Shown here in pieces: positions 50,591 through 61,200 of a stretch of 64,000 bases of DNA (positions are counted from its first letter, which is position 1; the number at the start of each line of letters is the position of its first letter). The notes below the pieces were generated by a model. It was not told the DNA's origin. It ran no database searches and was given only the letters and a program-made list of their open reading frames with translations. The translations under genes were made by a program, and so were the position numbers. Origin of the DNA: Agapetus fuscipes (Eukaryota > Arthropoda > Insecta > Trichoptera > Glossosomatidae); the NCBI GenBank assembly GCA_951799405.1, contig OX637351.1, positions 3,628,251 through 3,692,250 on the forward strand, in the 5' to 3' direction.

Positions 50591-51538
50591 ATGACGAAAT
50601 CTAAAAAAATAAATAATAAAAAGGATTTAGAAAGTAACACAATGGAGTCCATAAATTTTGATCCTCTCAAATTAAAAATATCTTTTAATGGTGAAAGTGA
50701 ACCAAATGAATTTATAATAAGGTTAGAAGAATTAGCCAAAGTCTACAAATTAAAATTAGATTATTTGGTAGAGTGTATGCCTATATTTTTAACAGATTTT
50801 CCGTTAACTTGGTACAGAGCAATTAACTGTGAATTTGATTGGAAAATTTTTAAAACCAAATTCTTACAACAATTTGAAAAATATGACTTTCAAAGGAATC
50901 TTAAGTTAGAAATTTTAAATATGGTACAAGGTCATGATAATGCATCTGTTTATATTTTAAAGGTAAAATCAAAAAATAATTTATTAAATAAAAGAATGCA
51001 CGATAAAGAACTTATGGACATAATAATTCATGGATTGTCAGAAAAATATGCAACTTTACTGACAACATCTGAAATTAAAAATACAGAGGAATTATCTACA
51101 ATATGTAGCAAGTTTGAATCATTTTTCAAATTTAATGAATGTAAGAATTTAAATGTAATGAATGACACAGAAGAGAAAAATGTAATGCAAAAATGCAATT
51201 TTTGTAATAAATTAGGACATGATGAAATAGATTGTTGGACTAAAAATAGAAAATTAGATTACATACAGAATAAATGTAGAAGTTTCACAAATAATATAGT
51301 ATGCCACTTTTGTAATAAAAGAGGACATGTGGAAAGAAATTGTTTTATAAAAAATGGAAATTTTAAAAAACACACAGTAATCTGTTACTCATGTAAGCGT
51401 ACAGGACATGTACAAAAAGATTGTTTTGTTAAAAATAAAAAAAGTGATTATACAGACAAAACAAAAATGAACAGAAATATAAATAACAAAACAGAACAAA
51501 TACGACATACAATAGTAATTCAAAAAACTTGTAGATAG
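50591..51538 (+). CDS. gag: retrotransposon gag protein (315 aa)
   Basis: Residues about 20-160 resemble the retrotransposon gag capsid region (WYRAINCEFDWKIFKTKFLQQF). Three CX2CX4HX4C zinc knuckles follow: CNFCNKLGHDEIDC (about residue 200), CHFCNKRGHVERNC (about 238) and CYSCKRTGHVQKDC (about 265); they bind nucleic acid in the particle. ATG at 50591 is the first in frame; 50642 is a plausible alternative. The frame is intact and strongly A-rich. It overlaps the protease frame by about 20 bases with a +1 offset, suggesting frameshift expression. Confidence 0.85.
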   Translation: MTKSKKINNKKDLESNTMESINFDPLKLKISFNGESEPNEFIIRLEELAKVYKLKLDYLVECMPIFLTDFPLTWYRAINCEFDWKIFKTKFLQQFEKYDFQRNLKLEILNMVQGHDNASVYILKVKSKNNLLNKRMHDKELMDIIIHGLSEKYATLLTTSEIKNTEELSTICSKFESFFKFNECKNLNVMNDTEEKNVMQKCNFCNKLGHDEIDCWTKNRKLDYIQNKCRSFTNNIVCHFCNKRGHVERNCFIKNGNFKKHTVICYSCKRTGHVQKDCFVKNKKSDYTDKTKMNRNINNKTEQIRHTIVIQKTCR

Positions 51539-52112
51539 TCGGCCTTCAGTACAAACACAAAAATCAGAAATGAAGAGCTGGCTTAATTTCATTCAAATTT
51601 TTAATAAAAATTATCAAATTGCACCACTCATTTTTGCTAAACAATTTGATAAAAGACCATTTTTAACAGTAAATATTGAGAACAAAAATTTTACAGGTTT
51701 ACTAGATTCAGGTGCATCTATTTCTGCAATCAATGAAAAAACATTTGATTATTTTTTACAAAGAAATTACAAAATTATAAAAACCCATGAAAGTATCTCG
51801 TTAGCAAATGGTAAAAATATAAAAATAATTGGTAAAATAAATTTAGAGGTAAAATGTGACAATCAAATAAAACATGTAGATTTTTATGTTTTACAAGGTT
51901 TACAACAAGACTTAATTTTTGGAATAGATTTTTGGATAAAATTTGAATTAGAACCGAGTTTAATAAGTAAAATTACATATTCAAATAGCAAAAATATTAG
52001 TGAATTAGGTAAAATTACAAATAGAACTAAATTAACAGATAACCAATTACAGCAATTAAAAACAAATGTTATAAATAAATATCACATCAAGGACATAATC
52101 AAATTAGATTAA
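51519..52112 (+). CDS. pro: retrotransposon aspartic protease, ends where RT would start
   Basis: Open from 51519 (after a stop at 51516-51518) to 52112, +1 relative to gag; ATG at 51570 is available. Catalytic motif LLDSGAS at about residue 44 from that ATG and a flap/C-terminal GIDFWIKF match retroviral-type proteases that cut Gag. The C-terminal LTDNQLQQLKTNVINKYHI resembles the spacer that normally leads into RT, but the frame stops directly afterwards in an A17 run. Confidence 0.8.
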   Translation, partial: FKKLVDSRPSVQTQKSEMKSWLNFIQIFNKNYQIAPLIFAKQFDKRPFLTVNIENKNFTGLLDSGASISAINEKTFDYFLQRNYKIIKTHESISLANGKNIKIIGKINLEVKCDNQIKHVDFYVLQGLQQDLIFGIDFWIKFELEPSLISKITYSNSKNISELGKITNRTKLTDNQLQQLKTNVINKYHIKDIIKLD

Positions 52113-52739
52113 AAAAAAAAAAAAAAACATATTTTCATGTGTATGAAAAATTTGAGGTGATGCATGATACGGTGAAAGTTGATATAAAAGTGATCAGTGA
52201 AAGAATGAATTATGCAACATTGCATGAATGAAGGTATGAAACATAAATTAAACAAAGTATTACATATGAAGGTAAAGTTTTTAAAAAAATTGATGGACTG
52301 ATAAATTTATTAATGAAAAATAAATTTGAAATAAATTTAAATATTGGGAAAGATGTGATACATGTTTAAAAAAAAAAAAAAGTTATTTTAATGAATTGAT
52401 TAATTAACTGGTGAATGTTTATTATGTATTGTTATTTGATTATTTTGAATTGTTGAATTAAGTATTTAAAAAAAAAAAAAACAAATATTTGTTTATAATA
52501 TTGAATATGAAATTTGTGTTAAAAAAAAAATATATATTAATTTTAGTATGAAAATAATTGGTATTGTTAAAAAAGGTATTAATGACTGAATAATGTATCA
52601 GAAACAGGTTTTTTTTTTATTTTCATATTTTTGAAATTTATCCTTAAAATAAAACAAAATATGTGGCGCCGGCTGAGCATTATGATACATTATTTACTCA
52701 TTGTAAAAGAAAAAAAAAAAATTGGGAATGTTTTTTTTT
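52113..52739 (+). other. non-coding remainder of the LTR element, poly-A-rich
   Basis: RT, RNase H and integrase are absent. Four A-runs of about 10-17 bases follow TTTA/TTAA contexts (52108, 52366, 52467, 52520). Otherwise AT-rich without open frames. Confidence 0.6.
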
Positions 52740-52757
52740 ATGAGAGGAAGGAGGTGT
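52740..52757 (+). other. polypurine tract
   Basis: GAGAGGAAGGAGG lies directly upstream of the 3' LTR, the expected second-strand primer. Confidence 0.7.
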
Positions 52758-52759
52758 AT

Positions 52760-53021
52760 TGTAACGAGATGAGTTTGTTTGTTTGGTAGAATGGAACATT
52801 GTATTTAAATTTGAATGGAAAAAGGAAAACAAAAGAATGCAGAAAGAGGGAAGAAGCTTGCCTGGCGTGAGAGCCACAAGCATGTGTAATTAAGAATAAT
52901 TAATATTATTGTGCTGTGGTTTATTGTGTATACATTGTGAAAGGAATAAAAGTAAACATATTAAAGTGGCTGTTACATTATTAATTGTGTCAATCAGAAG
53001 GACAGAGGAAAAACCCTCACA
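52760..53021 (+). repeat. 3' LTR of the gag-protease element
   Basis: 262 bp, near-identical to the 5' LTR. Confidence 0.9.
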
Positions 53022-53085
53022 GAATGCATGTAGGATGAATCTTGAAAAATTAACACATCTTAGCAACTTAGATTATGAAAATTAT

Positions 53086-53130
53086 TATAGTCAATCCCTT
53101 GACTTATAGGTTGGTATGAGGCTGACCACC
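53086..53130 (+). mobile_element. LINE-A tail 5' scrap
   Basis: CTTGACTTATAGGTTGGTATGAGGCTGACCACCC, cut at the start of LINE-D. Confidence 0.6.
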
Positions 53131-53592
53131 CGATGCTGAAGTTCTAGGAGTGAGGGGACCATGGAGGGAAGCAGCGCAAGACAGAGAGTCCTGGAGGATT
53201 GTGGTGCGGGAGGCCCTGAGCATTTAAGGCTTCTCAGTCGAAGAAAGTAAAGTAACTGTAACTGTAACTCTGTCGCCATTCCGCTAGGGGAGGCCAGAGC
53301 CTCTGCAGAGTTGCCTCCATTTTTTTCCTATCCTGACATACCTCTTTCAATCCCTTCATATCCATCACCTTTTTCATGCATTTTCTTCTTTTACGCTCAT
53401 TTTGTATATCCCATTCTTTCACAATCTCCTCAATCTGATCTCTCCATACTTTTCTCGGTCGTCCCTTCCCTCTTTTCCCTTTCACATTTTCTTTGTACCT
53501 ATACATACTTTGTCAGTCTACGAGTATCATCATTCATTCTTTCCACATGCCCAAACCATCTCATCACATTCTTTTTAAAGTAAGTAAGTAAA
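53131..53592 (+). mobile_element. LINE-D C-terminal end, split by LINE-B in its tail
   Basis: GCTGAAGTTCTAGGAGTGAGGGG...CGGGAGGCCCTGAGC as in the 43.1 kb copy. Its (AAGT)n tail is cut at AAAGTAA and resumes at 53576 with AAAGTAAGTAAGTAA. Confidence 0.65.
53256..53577 (-). pseudogene. LINE-B-like ORF2 C-terminus
   Basis: Element sense reads GKRGKGRPRKVWRDQIEEIVKEWDIQ, KCMKKVMDMKGLKEVCQDRKK, then WPPLAEWRQ and a (GTTACA)n tail. Preceded by RWFGHVERM-type codons at 53540-53570. A subfamily different from the 3.2 kb copy. Confidence 0.7.
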
Positions 53593-54225
53593 TTCAATTG
53601 ATGTCATAGATCCTGGTGGCTTGATCAAAGTTTGTTCTTGATGGTGGTGTAGATGATCTGGTTCCTCGAAGGTTTCATAGTTAATTAAATTCAGATGTAT
53701 GTTTAATTTGAAGATTTATTTCGATGTTTTTACGATACAACAGTAGAAGCGATGTTAAATGTTTCACAGTCAAGAAGGAAGAAGGAAGTGTCACAAAACA
53801 TAGATGCAAACTTAATAAATTTTAAGTGACAGGAGTACCAACTTGTACACCTTAAAATATTAAATACCTATTCATGAATTTATTTAACAGTCAACAAAGA
53901 GTTTACTAGAAGTCGACACAGATGGCAGTGTTTTCTTTTAAAGCACCAGTCAAAATATTTGACAATAATTATTGATAAACACGAAAACCAAAAAAATTGT
54001 TGCGTCCTTGAAAATTTTCCGAATTTCCCCGTTTGCCCTGAGGGGAGATGAAATCAGCATTTCATTATTTTCCTTAATTGCCTCAACAAGGGGATAGTTA
54101 AGAAAATTACGAAACTTAGCAGGGAAAATTCTGTGACCCCAAGAGTTAGGGAAAACTTCCGACATTTCCGGGAAAACGTGTCATCAAATCACACCGGTTT
54201 TATTCAATTTTTTTGAAAATTGAAA
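53593..54225. other. unassigned sequence
   Basis: No gene recognised; minus-strand open frame 53950-54165 lacks motifs. Confidence 0.3.
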
Positions 54226-54229
54226 ATCC

Positions 54230-54735
54230 GGTCCTTAGTCCAGTAGTTACCTACACTTCGGACTTGTAAATGGAAGATTGTGGGTCGAATTCCGGCGGAG
54301 CACAAAAAAACTCCGGAGGAGTTGGTGCTCATTTCTTGTGAAGGCCGAGTAAACCTTGCCGGTATTTTACTTTGGGTTTTGAAATAAGCACCGAAACGGG
54401 AAATCATTTCTGACACCCTCGGTGGGATTCGAACACGAGCTCACGGCAGGCAATGCAAGCACTCTACCAACTGAGCCATCGACCGGACCACCGTTGAATT
54501 TAAAAGTCAAAATGAATCTCATACATGAACTCATCAGCTCAGTGGTAACACTGTGGACTCTGAATGGGAAGGTTGTGGGCTCAAATCCCGGCGGAGCAAA
54601 AAAAAAATACTATTTATATTTTCTAATTTGCTCTTAGCTGGGTTGAAAAATTCATTAAACTCTACAAAGACCGATCATCAAGAGGTCCATCCAGCCTTAC
54701 AGCAATTGCGTCTTGCTTGAGAATTGGCGCGTTTA
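54230..54735. mobile_element. SINE1 head plus inverted SINE2(-)/SINE1(+) composite, copy 2
   Basis: 54230-54310 is a SINE1 head. 54311-54487 SINE2 antisense, linker (CCACCGTTGAATTT...GAATCTCATACATGAA), SINE1 sense 54531-54735. Same linker and order as 28336-28975, reversed. Confidence 0.8.
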
Positions 54736-54897
54736 TTATATTTTATAAAAGAGAAAAAACAGATACACACAAAATTATAAGAACAAGAAAAATGGAAACA
54801 TGTATACATGTTTCCATGTATACATTGTACAGTAAAGTGCCTTAATCCAAAAAAAATCCCACAAATATGTTATAAATTTCAAGTAGCTGACAAAAAA

Positions 54898-55020
54898 CTT
54901 TAACTAAAAGTGGTTGGTGTGAGGCCGGCCCCCTTACCCGTAAAAATAAATAGGTCCTGAATCGCCACATTCGGGGATAACGCATGCAATAAGTATATTA
55001 TGTGTAGCTTAGATGCGTTT
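54898..55020 (+). mobile_element. SINE2 3' fragment
   Basis: TAAAAGTGGTTGGTGTGAGG...TTCGGGGATAACGC...TATGTGTAGCTTAG. Confidence 0.7.
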
Positions 55021-55565
55021 TTTTTCTTGGACTTGATGAAAATTTCCGTTTTTCTGTTAGACAGACAAACTTTCCATAATGGTGTTTTTCTACTCCCATT
55101 TGGTAATTTACTAATTACAAAACGGCTAACGCAATCACAATGCCATACATTTCTACACCCGTTGCATAATGTTACATTATGCAACCGGTAACCGTGTTAA
55201 AATGAACATGTGCGCATGCGCATTGTCAGAATTGGAACCATTTTTTAATTTCAAATGTCAACCTTGTATGGGGGTATGAAGACCTGTCAATCCAAGATGG
55301 CCGCAAGTGATCAGCTGATTAGGCTTCATACAATATTAGTGATATTCGGTAGGTAGGAATTACCGTGGTGATGAGACTTTCAGCCCTGTTCAGATGAAAA
55401 TAAATAAGTATATTTTATGTGTAGAGTCAAATAAAAATTGTTAATAGTGCTAAAATTTATCGAATTTATTTATCGGATTGCTCCAAATAAAGCTTTCCTT
55501 TTTTCAATGGAAAATAAAAGGCTTGAAAGGAAAACAATACAAAAAATTTCACCGCAAAAAATAAA
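55021..55565. other. unassigned; inverted pair near 55145-55190
   Basis: CCGTTGCATAATGTTACATTATGCAACCGG (55160-55188) is a perfect palindrome-like hairpin. 55345-55380 resembles the target of the 24.8 kb LTR. Confidence 0.4.
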
Positions 55566-55569
55566 CAAA

Positions 55570-55805
55570 CTCACAAAGTTACTTGGTTAATAGGTGAGTA
55601 TGAGGTTGATCACCTATGCTGTACAAATTTGGTTCACCTGCCAATACAACTGCAGGGCATATGTTTATTTGAGTTTTGGGTTTGAATGTTTAAGCTTATA
55701 TGCAGGATGTAAAAGCGCGACCTTATACATATGTGTCGGCTTGTGGGCATGAATTCAATATGAAACCTAAATATAATTTATTTTTACAACTTAGGTTCGA
55801 TTAGA
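55570..55805 (+). mobile_element. degenerate LINE-A tail
   Basis: GGTGAGTATGAGGTTGATCACC, GTTTATTTGAGTTTTGGG, CTTAGGTTCGATTAGAT; old. Confidence 0.6.
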
Positions 55806-55936
55806 TAATCGAAGGGAATGATAAATCACACGTTTTGACAAAGGTAAGGTTTTAATTACTTCAAATGGACGAGTACATTATAATGACTATTATTCACTAT
55901 TTTGTTAATTCTCTCATGGTCGTAGAAAAAGTATTG

Positions 55937-56060
55937 TATGCCACTGCACGTAATTAGTCTTTGTAACACTCGTGCTTTCTATTGTGCCATTCGGCTGCGC
56001 CTCATGGCACAAACTAGCACTCGTGTTAAAAAGACTATCATTACTTGGCAGTGGCATAAA
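55937..56060. repeat. hairpin/MITE-like inverted repeat
   Basis: Arms about 55938-55990 and 56013-56058 (TGCCACTGC, TAGTCTTT, AACACTCGTG, TGTGCCAT and their inverses) around TCGGCTGCGCCTC. Imperfect, about 50 bp each. Confidence 0.6.
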
Positions 56061-56331
56061 TAACTATTTCTGACACGTTATTTGTTTCACTGTTTACTTT
56101 TTTTCACTGTTTACCTGTATACTTTTTTTTCATATATTTCTTCATATATTTTCAAATATTTCTGCACATTTGGATTTTTCTATGTACTTTTTCTATTGAT
56201 GTATTATTTTTTTTTTGGCTGGTCATGTATTGCACCCTTCACATGACTATGCTGGAATAAACACTTACATATTATTAATTATTATAATTTGTATGGTTTG
56301 TGTATTAACACTGTGAAAAATCATATTCAAT

Positions 56332-56645
56332 AATTTATTTAGTTTAAGTATTTAAATCAAACACTGTTCTATATTTTCACTTTTATAATTTATATTTTTA
56401 AATTTTACTAACGTTTTCGATCTTAGATCATCGTCAGGTATCTATGTATACCTGACGATGAAAGTGGTTGGTGTGAGGCGGGCCCCGCTATACCCGTAAA
56501 AATAAATAGGTCCTGAATCGCCACATGCGGGATGATATCTGACGATGATCTGAGATCGAAAACGTTAGTAAAATTTAAAAAAAAAATATATATTAAAGTG
56601 AATATATAGAACAGTGTTTGATTTAAATCCTTAAACTAAATAAAT
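56332..56645. mobile_element. large inverted-repeat unit with paired hammerhead-like motifs around a SINE2 fragment
   Basis: Arms 56332-56440 and 56534-56645 are about 90% identical inverted copies (shared ATCAAACACTGTTCTATAT, TTTTACTAACGTTTTCGATC). At the inner end of each arm is, in element sense, CUGACGA, U, stem GAUC/GAUC, GAAA, ACGUUA, GUA, with UAC or UAU before the core pairing to GUA. A SINE2 fragment (56461-56528) occupies the centre. Confidence 0.65.
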
Positions 56646-57045
56646 TCTTACGTATTATTACTATTATTCTTCTTCTTCTTTATTTTATTTTTAAGCTTGC
56701 GTTAAAAAGTCTCTTAACCTCATAATTATAGAATATCAAACATTATGGATTCGTTCAATTTTCTTACATCTAAAAATAAATAAAAAAACTGCACTAAGCC
56801 ATAACACGACCAAGTACAGAAAATAAATAAAGTCTAGAAACTTCAGGGGAGAGTTCAATGCATAAGGTTCAAACACGTAAAGAAGATATTGTGGCTGAGA
56901 AATAGTTACAAGGGCTCACAGAAATACGACAAGTTTCATTACAGATGCTGCCTTAAAAATGTGAAAATTCTTTCTTTGCCACTTTGGTACTGTAACGTCT
57001 TATTGGACAGGTTTGAAGACATGAGATTCTCACTCGTCAGTCTAA
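56646..57045. other. unassigned sequence
   Basis: No recognised feature. Confidence 0.3.
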
Positions 57046-57049
57046 TCTT

Positions 57050-57305
57050 ATCTATATAATCTAAGTTGCAAAGATATGTTACATTGGAGATTAACATTAC
57101 ATGCATTTTCACAACCAGACACGTACAAGTTCGCGCTTGCACATTTCGCATGTGAACCTACAACATAAAAACCAAATCTCAAATGGACATACACCCTGCA
57201 ACTCTTGTCGTCCTTCCCTGAGACAGGGTTAACATTGGTAAAGTGAACTATTTTCTACAGCATGGGTGGTCAGCCGCATACCAACCTATAAGTCAAGGAA
57301 CATGC
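57050..57305 (-). mobile_element. LINE-A tail
   Basis: TATATAATCTAAGTTGCAAAG to CCTATAAGTCAAGGAAC. Confidence 0.75.
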
Positions 57306-57387
57306 ACGACAAAGTACATTTTTAAATAATAATATGTCAGTAAAAATAAAAATCTGAAACAATGCTCGTGATAAACGATTTATTTTG

Positions 57388-57476
57388 TCTAATCTAATTA
57401 AGTTGCAAAGATATGTAACATTGGGGATTCACATTATACGCATTCTCACAAGCAGACACGTACAAGTTTGCGCTTA
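57388..57476 (-). mobile_element. LINE-A tail end fragment
   Basis: TAATCTAATTAAGTTGCAAAG...CACGTACAAGTTTGCGC. Confidence 0.65.
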
Positions 57477-57548
57477 CGTTCGATGTCAAGAACAGGCCGA
57501 AGAAGCGGCTCATGGATGTCATTAGCATCGATGTAGGTAGCATAGATG

Positions 57549-57707
57549 TTAGTGACCGGTCTTTGGTAAAGGTTTACGAATTTTTCTCCCAGCGAAGAAA
57601 ATATTTGAAAATATGAGTGGTATATTTTTTGTGCTCCGCCGGGATTCGAACCCACAACCTTCCATTTACGAGTCAAAAGTGTAAACCACTAGACTACGGA
57701 CCGGTCA
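57549..57707 (-). mobile_element. SINE1 5' half
   Basis: GTGACCGGTCTTTGG..., B-box GGGATTCGAACCC, head ending GACTACGGACCGGTC. Confidence 0.7.
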
Positions 57708-57756
57708 TGGGGTGACACAACAAGGCCTTGCTTTTAGAAGAAAATTGTTGTACCAT

Positions 57757-58162
57757 TGATAACGCCAAGTTTGACGCTATCATGTGGAATGCGAGGGGGA
57801 GGATTTGAGATCGCAAACTGGTTCTCGATTATCGCGATCGGACGAACTGCCCAACAAATCTGTCTAGGCAGCCAACCAATGGAACAAGGGGGAAGGAATC
57901 ACGGAATCAAATGGTCTGGACTCACCTTATCTCCAATGGATGCCTCTTTCGCGGAGCACTGGTCGCGTTTTTGTGTGTGGTTTCTCCTTCGTTCGCGCGC
58001 GGTGTACACTGCGATGGACACGTCTATCCAAGGCCGCGTATGAAGAAGTACTGGCTGGAGACAGGTGATTGGGCAAATCGGATAGGTCAGATTATAGGCA
58101 CAAGGACAAGGATTTTATGGCCAGCTACCCATAACAAACCTACCTAACAGTTCGCCCAAACA
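57757..58162 (-). repeat. BEL/Pao 3' LTR
   Basis: 406 bp; on the + strand begins TGATAACG and ends GCCCAAACA, so in element sense TGTTTGGGC...CGTTATCA (TG...CA). The two open frames crossing it are shadows. Confidence 0.85.
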
Positions 58163-58180
58163 TGCCCCCCAGCTTGAGAG
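58163..58180 (-). other. BEL/Pao polypurine tract
   Basis: Element sense CTCAAGCTGGGGGGCA immediately precedes the LTR start TGTTTGGG. Confidence 0.65.
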
Positions 58181-58281
58181 GACGTAGTCCTTTCAAAACA
58201 ATGATTTATTTATTTATTTGTTTATTATTATAACTTAAATCTACTTAATTTAGCGAGTGGACTGTATATTATTTTGTAATG

Positions 58282-61200
58282 TTATTGATTTGGCAACGGA
58301 CAAACCTTGACAACTGGACGCCTATAAGTTCCAGTTTTCGTCCGGACATTAACTACTCTAGCTATACCGTCCGCTCCCGGAAAGACATCCTCAATAACTC
58401 CTAGTGGCCAATTAAGAGGTGCACTACCTTCAGTTTTTAACAAGACAACAGATCCAATCTTGATTGGCTCTGTTTCCGTGTTCCATTTCTGACGCGTTTG
58501 GAGAGTGTGAAGGTACTCCACCTTCCACCGTTTCCAGAAAGACTGAACTAAATGGTCCACATACTGTTTACGAGACAGTAAACTAATGTCTCTAGAGGAG
58601 GTATCTGTCGCCGGAAGTGACTTTAGAGGAGTCAATGTGAGAAAATGTGCGGGGGTTAGAGCAATAGGTTCGGATGGATCGGCACTCAAACATGAAAGCG
58701 GTCTGGAGTTTAAAATTGCTTCAATTTGCGCAAGTACTGTAGACATTTCCTCGAATGTCAATAATTGTTTACCAATTACTCGATTCAGATGGAGTTTGAT
58801 ACTCCGCACGTTACTCTCCCAAATTCCACCGAAATGCGGGGCGGATGGGGGATTGAACTTCCAATCTATCCGATGGTCTCTTAGTTCCCTGTCGAACTTA
58901 TTTTGAAAATCTTCAGACTCCAGGAGACCATAGAGAGCATCGAGGTGAGATTTTGCACCAATGAAGTTTGTCCCACAGTCTGAGTACATTATTTTTACCG
59001 GCCCGCGTCGCGACAAAAATCGCTTAAGAGCGTTAATAAATGTTTCCGTGCTTAGATCTGATGCGAGTTCGATATGAACCGCTTTCGTGATTAAGCACAC
59101 AAACACACAAATGTATGCTTTAATTTTGTGCACACCTCTTTTTCTATAAGGAATCACACTTAAGGGGCCCGCGTAGTCTATGCCACAGTGGAAAAATGCC
59201 TTACCTTCATTTACCCGACAGGCAGGTAAATCCCCCATGAGGGGGAAGCGTGATTTTGGATTAACCTTATAACAAGTATTACATAATTGGACGCGTTTAC
59301 GCACAATATTTCTAGCCGACAAAATCCAGAAATTTTGTCGCAAAAGGGACATCAGTAACTGAGGTCCGGAATGCAAGAATTTTCTATGATAGTAATCAAT
59401 GATTAAATTCAAAATATGACCGCGACCTGGTAAAAGTATTGGATGTTTACTGTCATAAGCTAAGTCAGCGTTTACAAGTCTCCCTCCTACTCGTAACAAC
59501 CCATCGGCGTCGATAAAGGCATTAAGCTTACGAAATGCAGGAGATAAGACTTTACCGGCTTTCGCGTTTTTAATTTCGTTCGAAAAATGATGATTTTGTA
59601 AGTCTTTTATAACTACGATTTCTGCAAACCGTAGGTGAGAGACTTCAAATTTTGATGACAATCTTTTTATAAAACGAAGTATGTAAATAACAACTCTTAA
59701 CAATTTACTCCAGGAAGAGATTCGTTCAGCGAGTGAACCTAATAAAGTTGGTTGCTTGGGTAAGTTATCCATTACAGTCATAACTTTTATTTTTTGTTCC
59801 GGCGGGTTTTCAATAGTATTTGGATCAAATTTACAAAAATTCCATTCTTCAATCGGTGAGCGCGCGAAGGCAGGGCCTTTAAACCAGAGCGGGTGGTCAA
59901 TTAATTGTGCGGGAGTTAGGCCGCGTGAGAGACAATCCGCGGGATTGTCTTTCCCGGCAATATGATAAAACTGACTTGGAGGTATATTATCCTGAATTAT
60001 AGTTACTCTATTCGCGATGAAAGTCTGCCAGCGGGATGGGTGTGAATGAACCCAAGCGAGTGCCACTGTACTATCAGAAAAGGCGTATACATTATTAATT
60101 TGGCAGCGAGTTGAATATGTATCAATGACTACACGCATTAATTTTGACAATATCAATATTCCCGATAATTCAAGTCTTGCTAAAGATATTGTACGACTTG
60201 GAGCTACTCGCGACTTTGCACAAGCTAAACTTATTTCTCCGCGTTTACTTGGAGGATTATATATATGAATATATATCACCGCTCCATATGCTCTCTCACT
60301 TGCGTCCGCGAATCCCAATAGGGATATAATCGACTCCTGCGTTACACCTGTATGCCGTGGCAGCTGAATACTTTGAAGGAGTGGGAGTTCCGATTCATAA
60401 TTTTCCCAAGTTGAAATTATACTCTGAGGAGGACAATCGTCCCAATCGATTTTATGTTCCCAGAGAAATTTAATCATTAATTTAGCTGTCACAATCACGG
60501 GTGCGACAAACCCCATCAAATCCCAGAAGCGCGCAATTGTCGACAGAATATTTCGTTTTGTACATTTACGAAATTTGTTAGTGACACTTAAGGTAAAAAC
60601 ATCCTTTCCAGGCAACCAATGCAAACCAAGGATGGTACATTGATCTTCTGAACTGAACTCCACAGCTTCAGAAATGCGACAAGCTGAGGGAATGCCTCCC
60701 ATGACTGATGGTGAATTACTCGAGAACTTCACCAATTCAAAACCGCCCGCAAGAAATAATTCAATCAATTGGTTTGAAAGTGCGATAGCCTCTTCATCAT
60801 TTAAACAGCTAGAAACCAAATCATCCATGTAAATATCTCTCTCTGCTACAAGTGCCGCTAATGGAAAACGTGTTCGCTCATCATCAATTAAACGACGAAC
60901 GGTACGCATTGCAAGGTATGGGCTGCACTTTAAGCCAAATGGTACGCGTGTAAATTCAAAAAGCTGAAGTGGATCATTTTTATCAAACCGATATAAAACT
61001 CTCTGATAGCATCTATGCTCTTTATTTACCAGAATTTGCATATACATTTTACGTATGTCAGCGCTTAGAGCAACTGGAAACAAGCGAAAGTGTAATATTA
61101 TTTTAAATAGATCATTTTGAAGATTTCTACCCGTATGTAGAACATCATTCAGCGATAATCCTGATGTAGTTTTCATACTAGCATCTATTACTGCGCGAAC

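Larger units (their letters stand above)
49866..53021 (+). mobile_element. non-autonomous LTR retrotransposon, gag and protease only
   Basis: Two 261/262 bp LTRs (TGTAACG...CTCACA) flank 2.6 kb; 4 bp target duplication GAAT (49862-49865, 53022-53025). It has a primer-binding-site-like TGGCGCCCAACG, gag with three zinc knuckles, a protease frame, and a polypurine tract, but no reverse transcriptase, RNase H or integrase. Probably Ty3/gypsy-derived, mobilised in trans. Confidence 0.9.
49735..53085 (+). mobile_element. LINE-A tail split by the gag-protease LTR element
   Basis: Left half ends CTGCTTATGGGAAT (49865); right half starts GAATGCATGTAGGATGAATC (53022) and ends CAACTTAGATTATG. Removing the LTR element and one GAAT restores the normal tail order. 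Confidence 0.85.
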
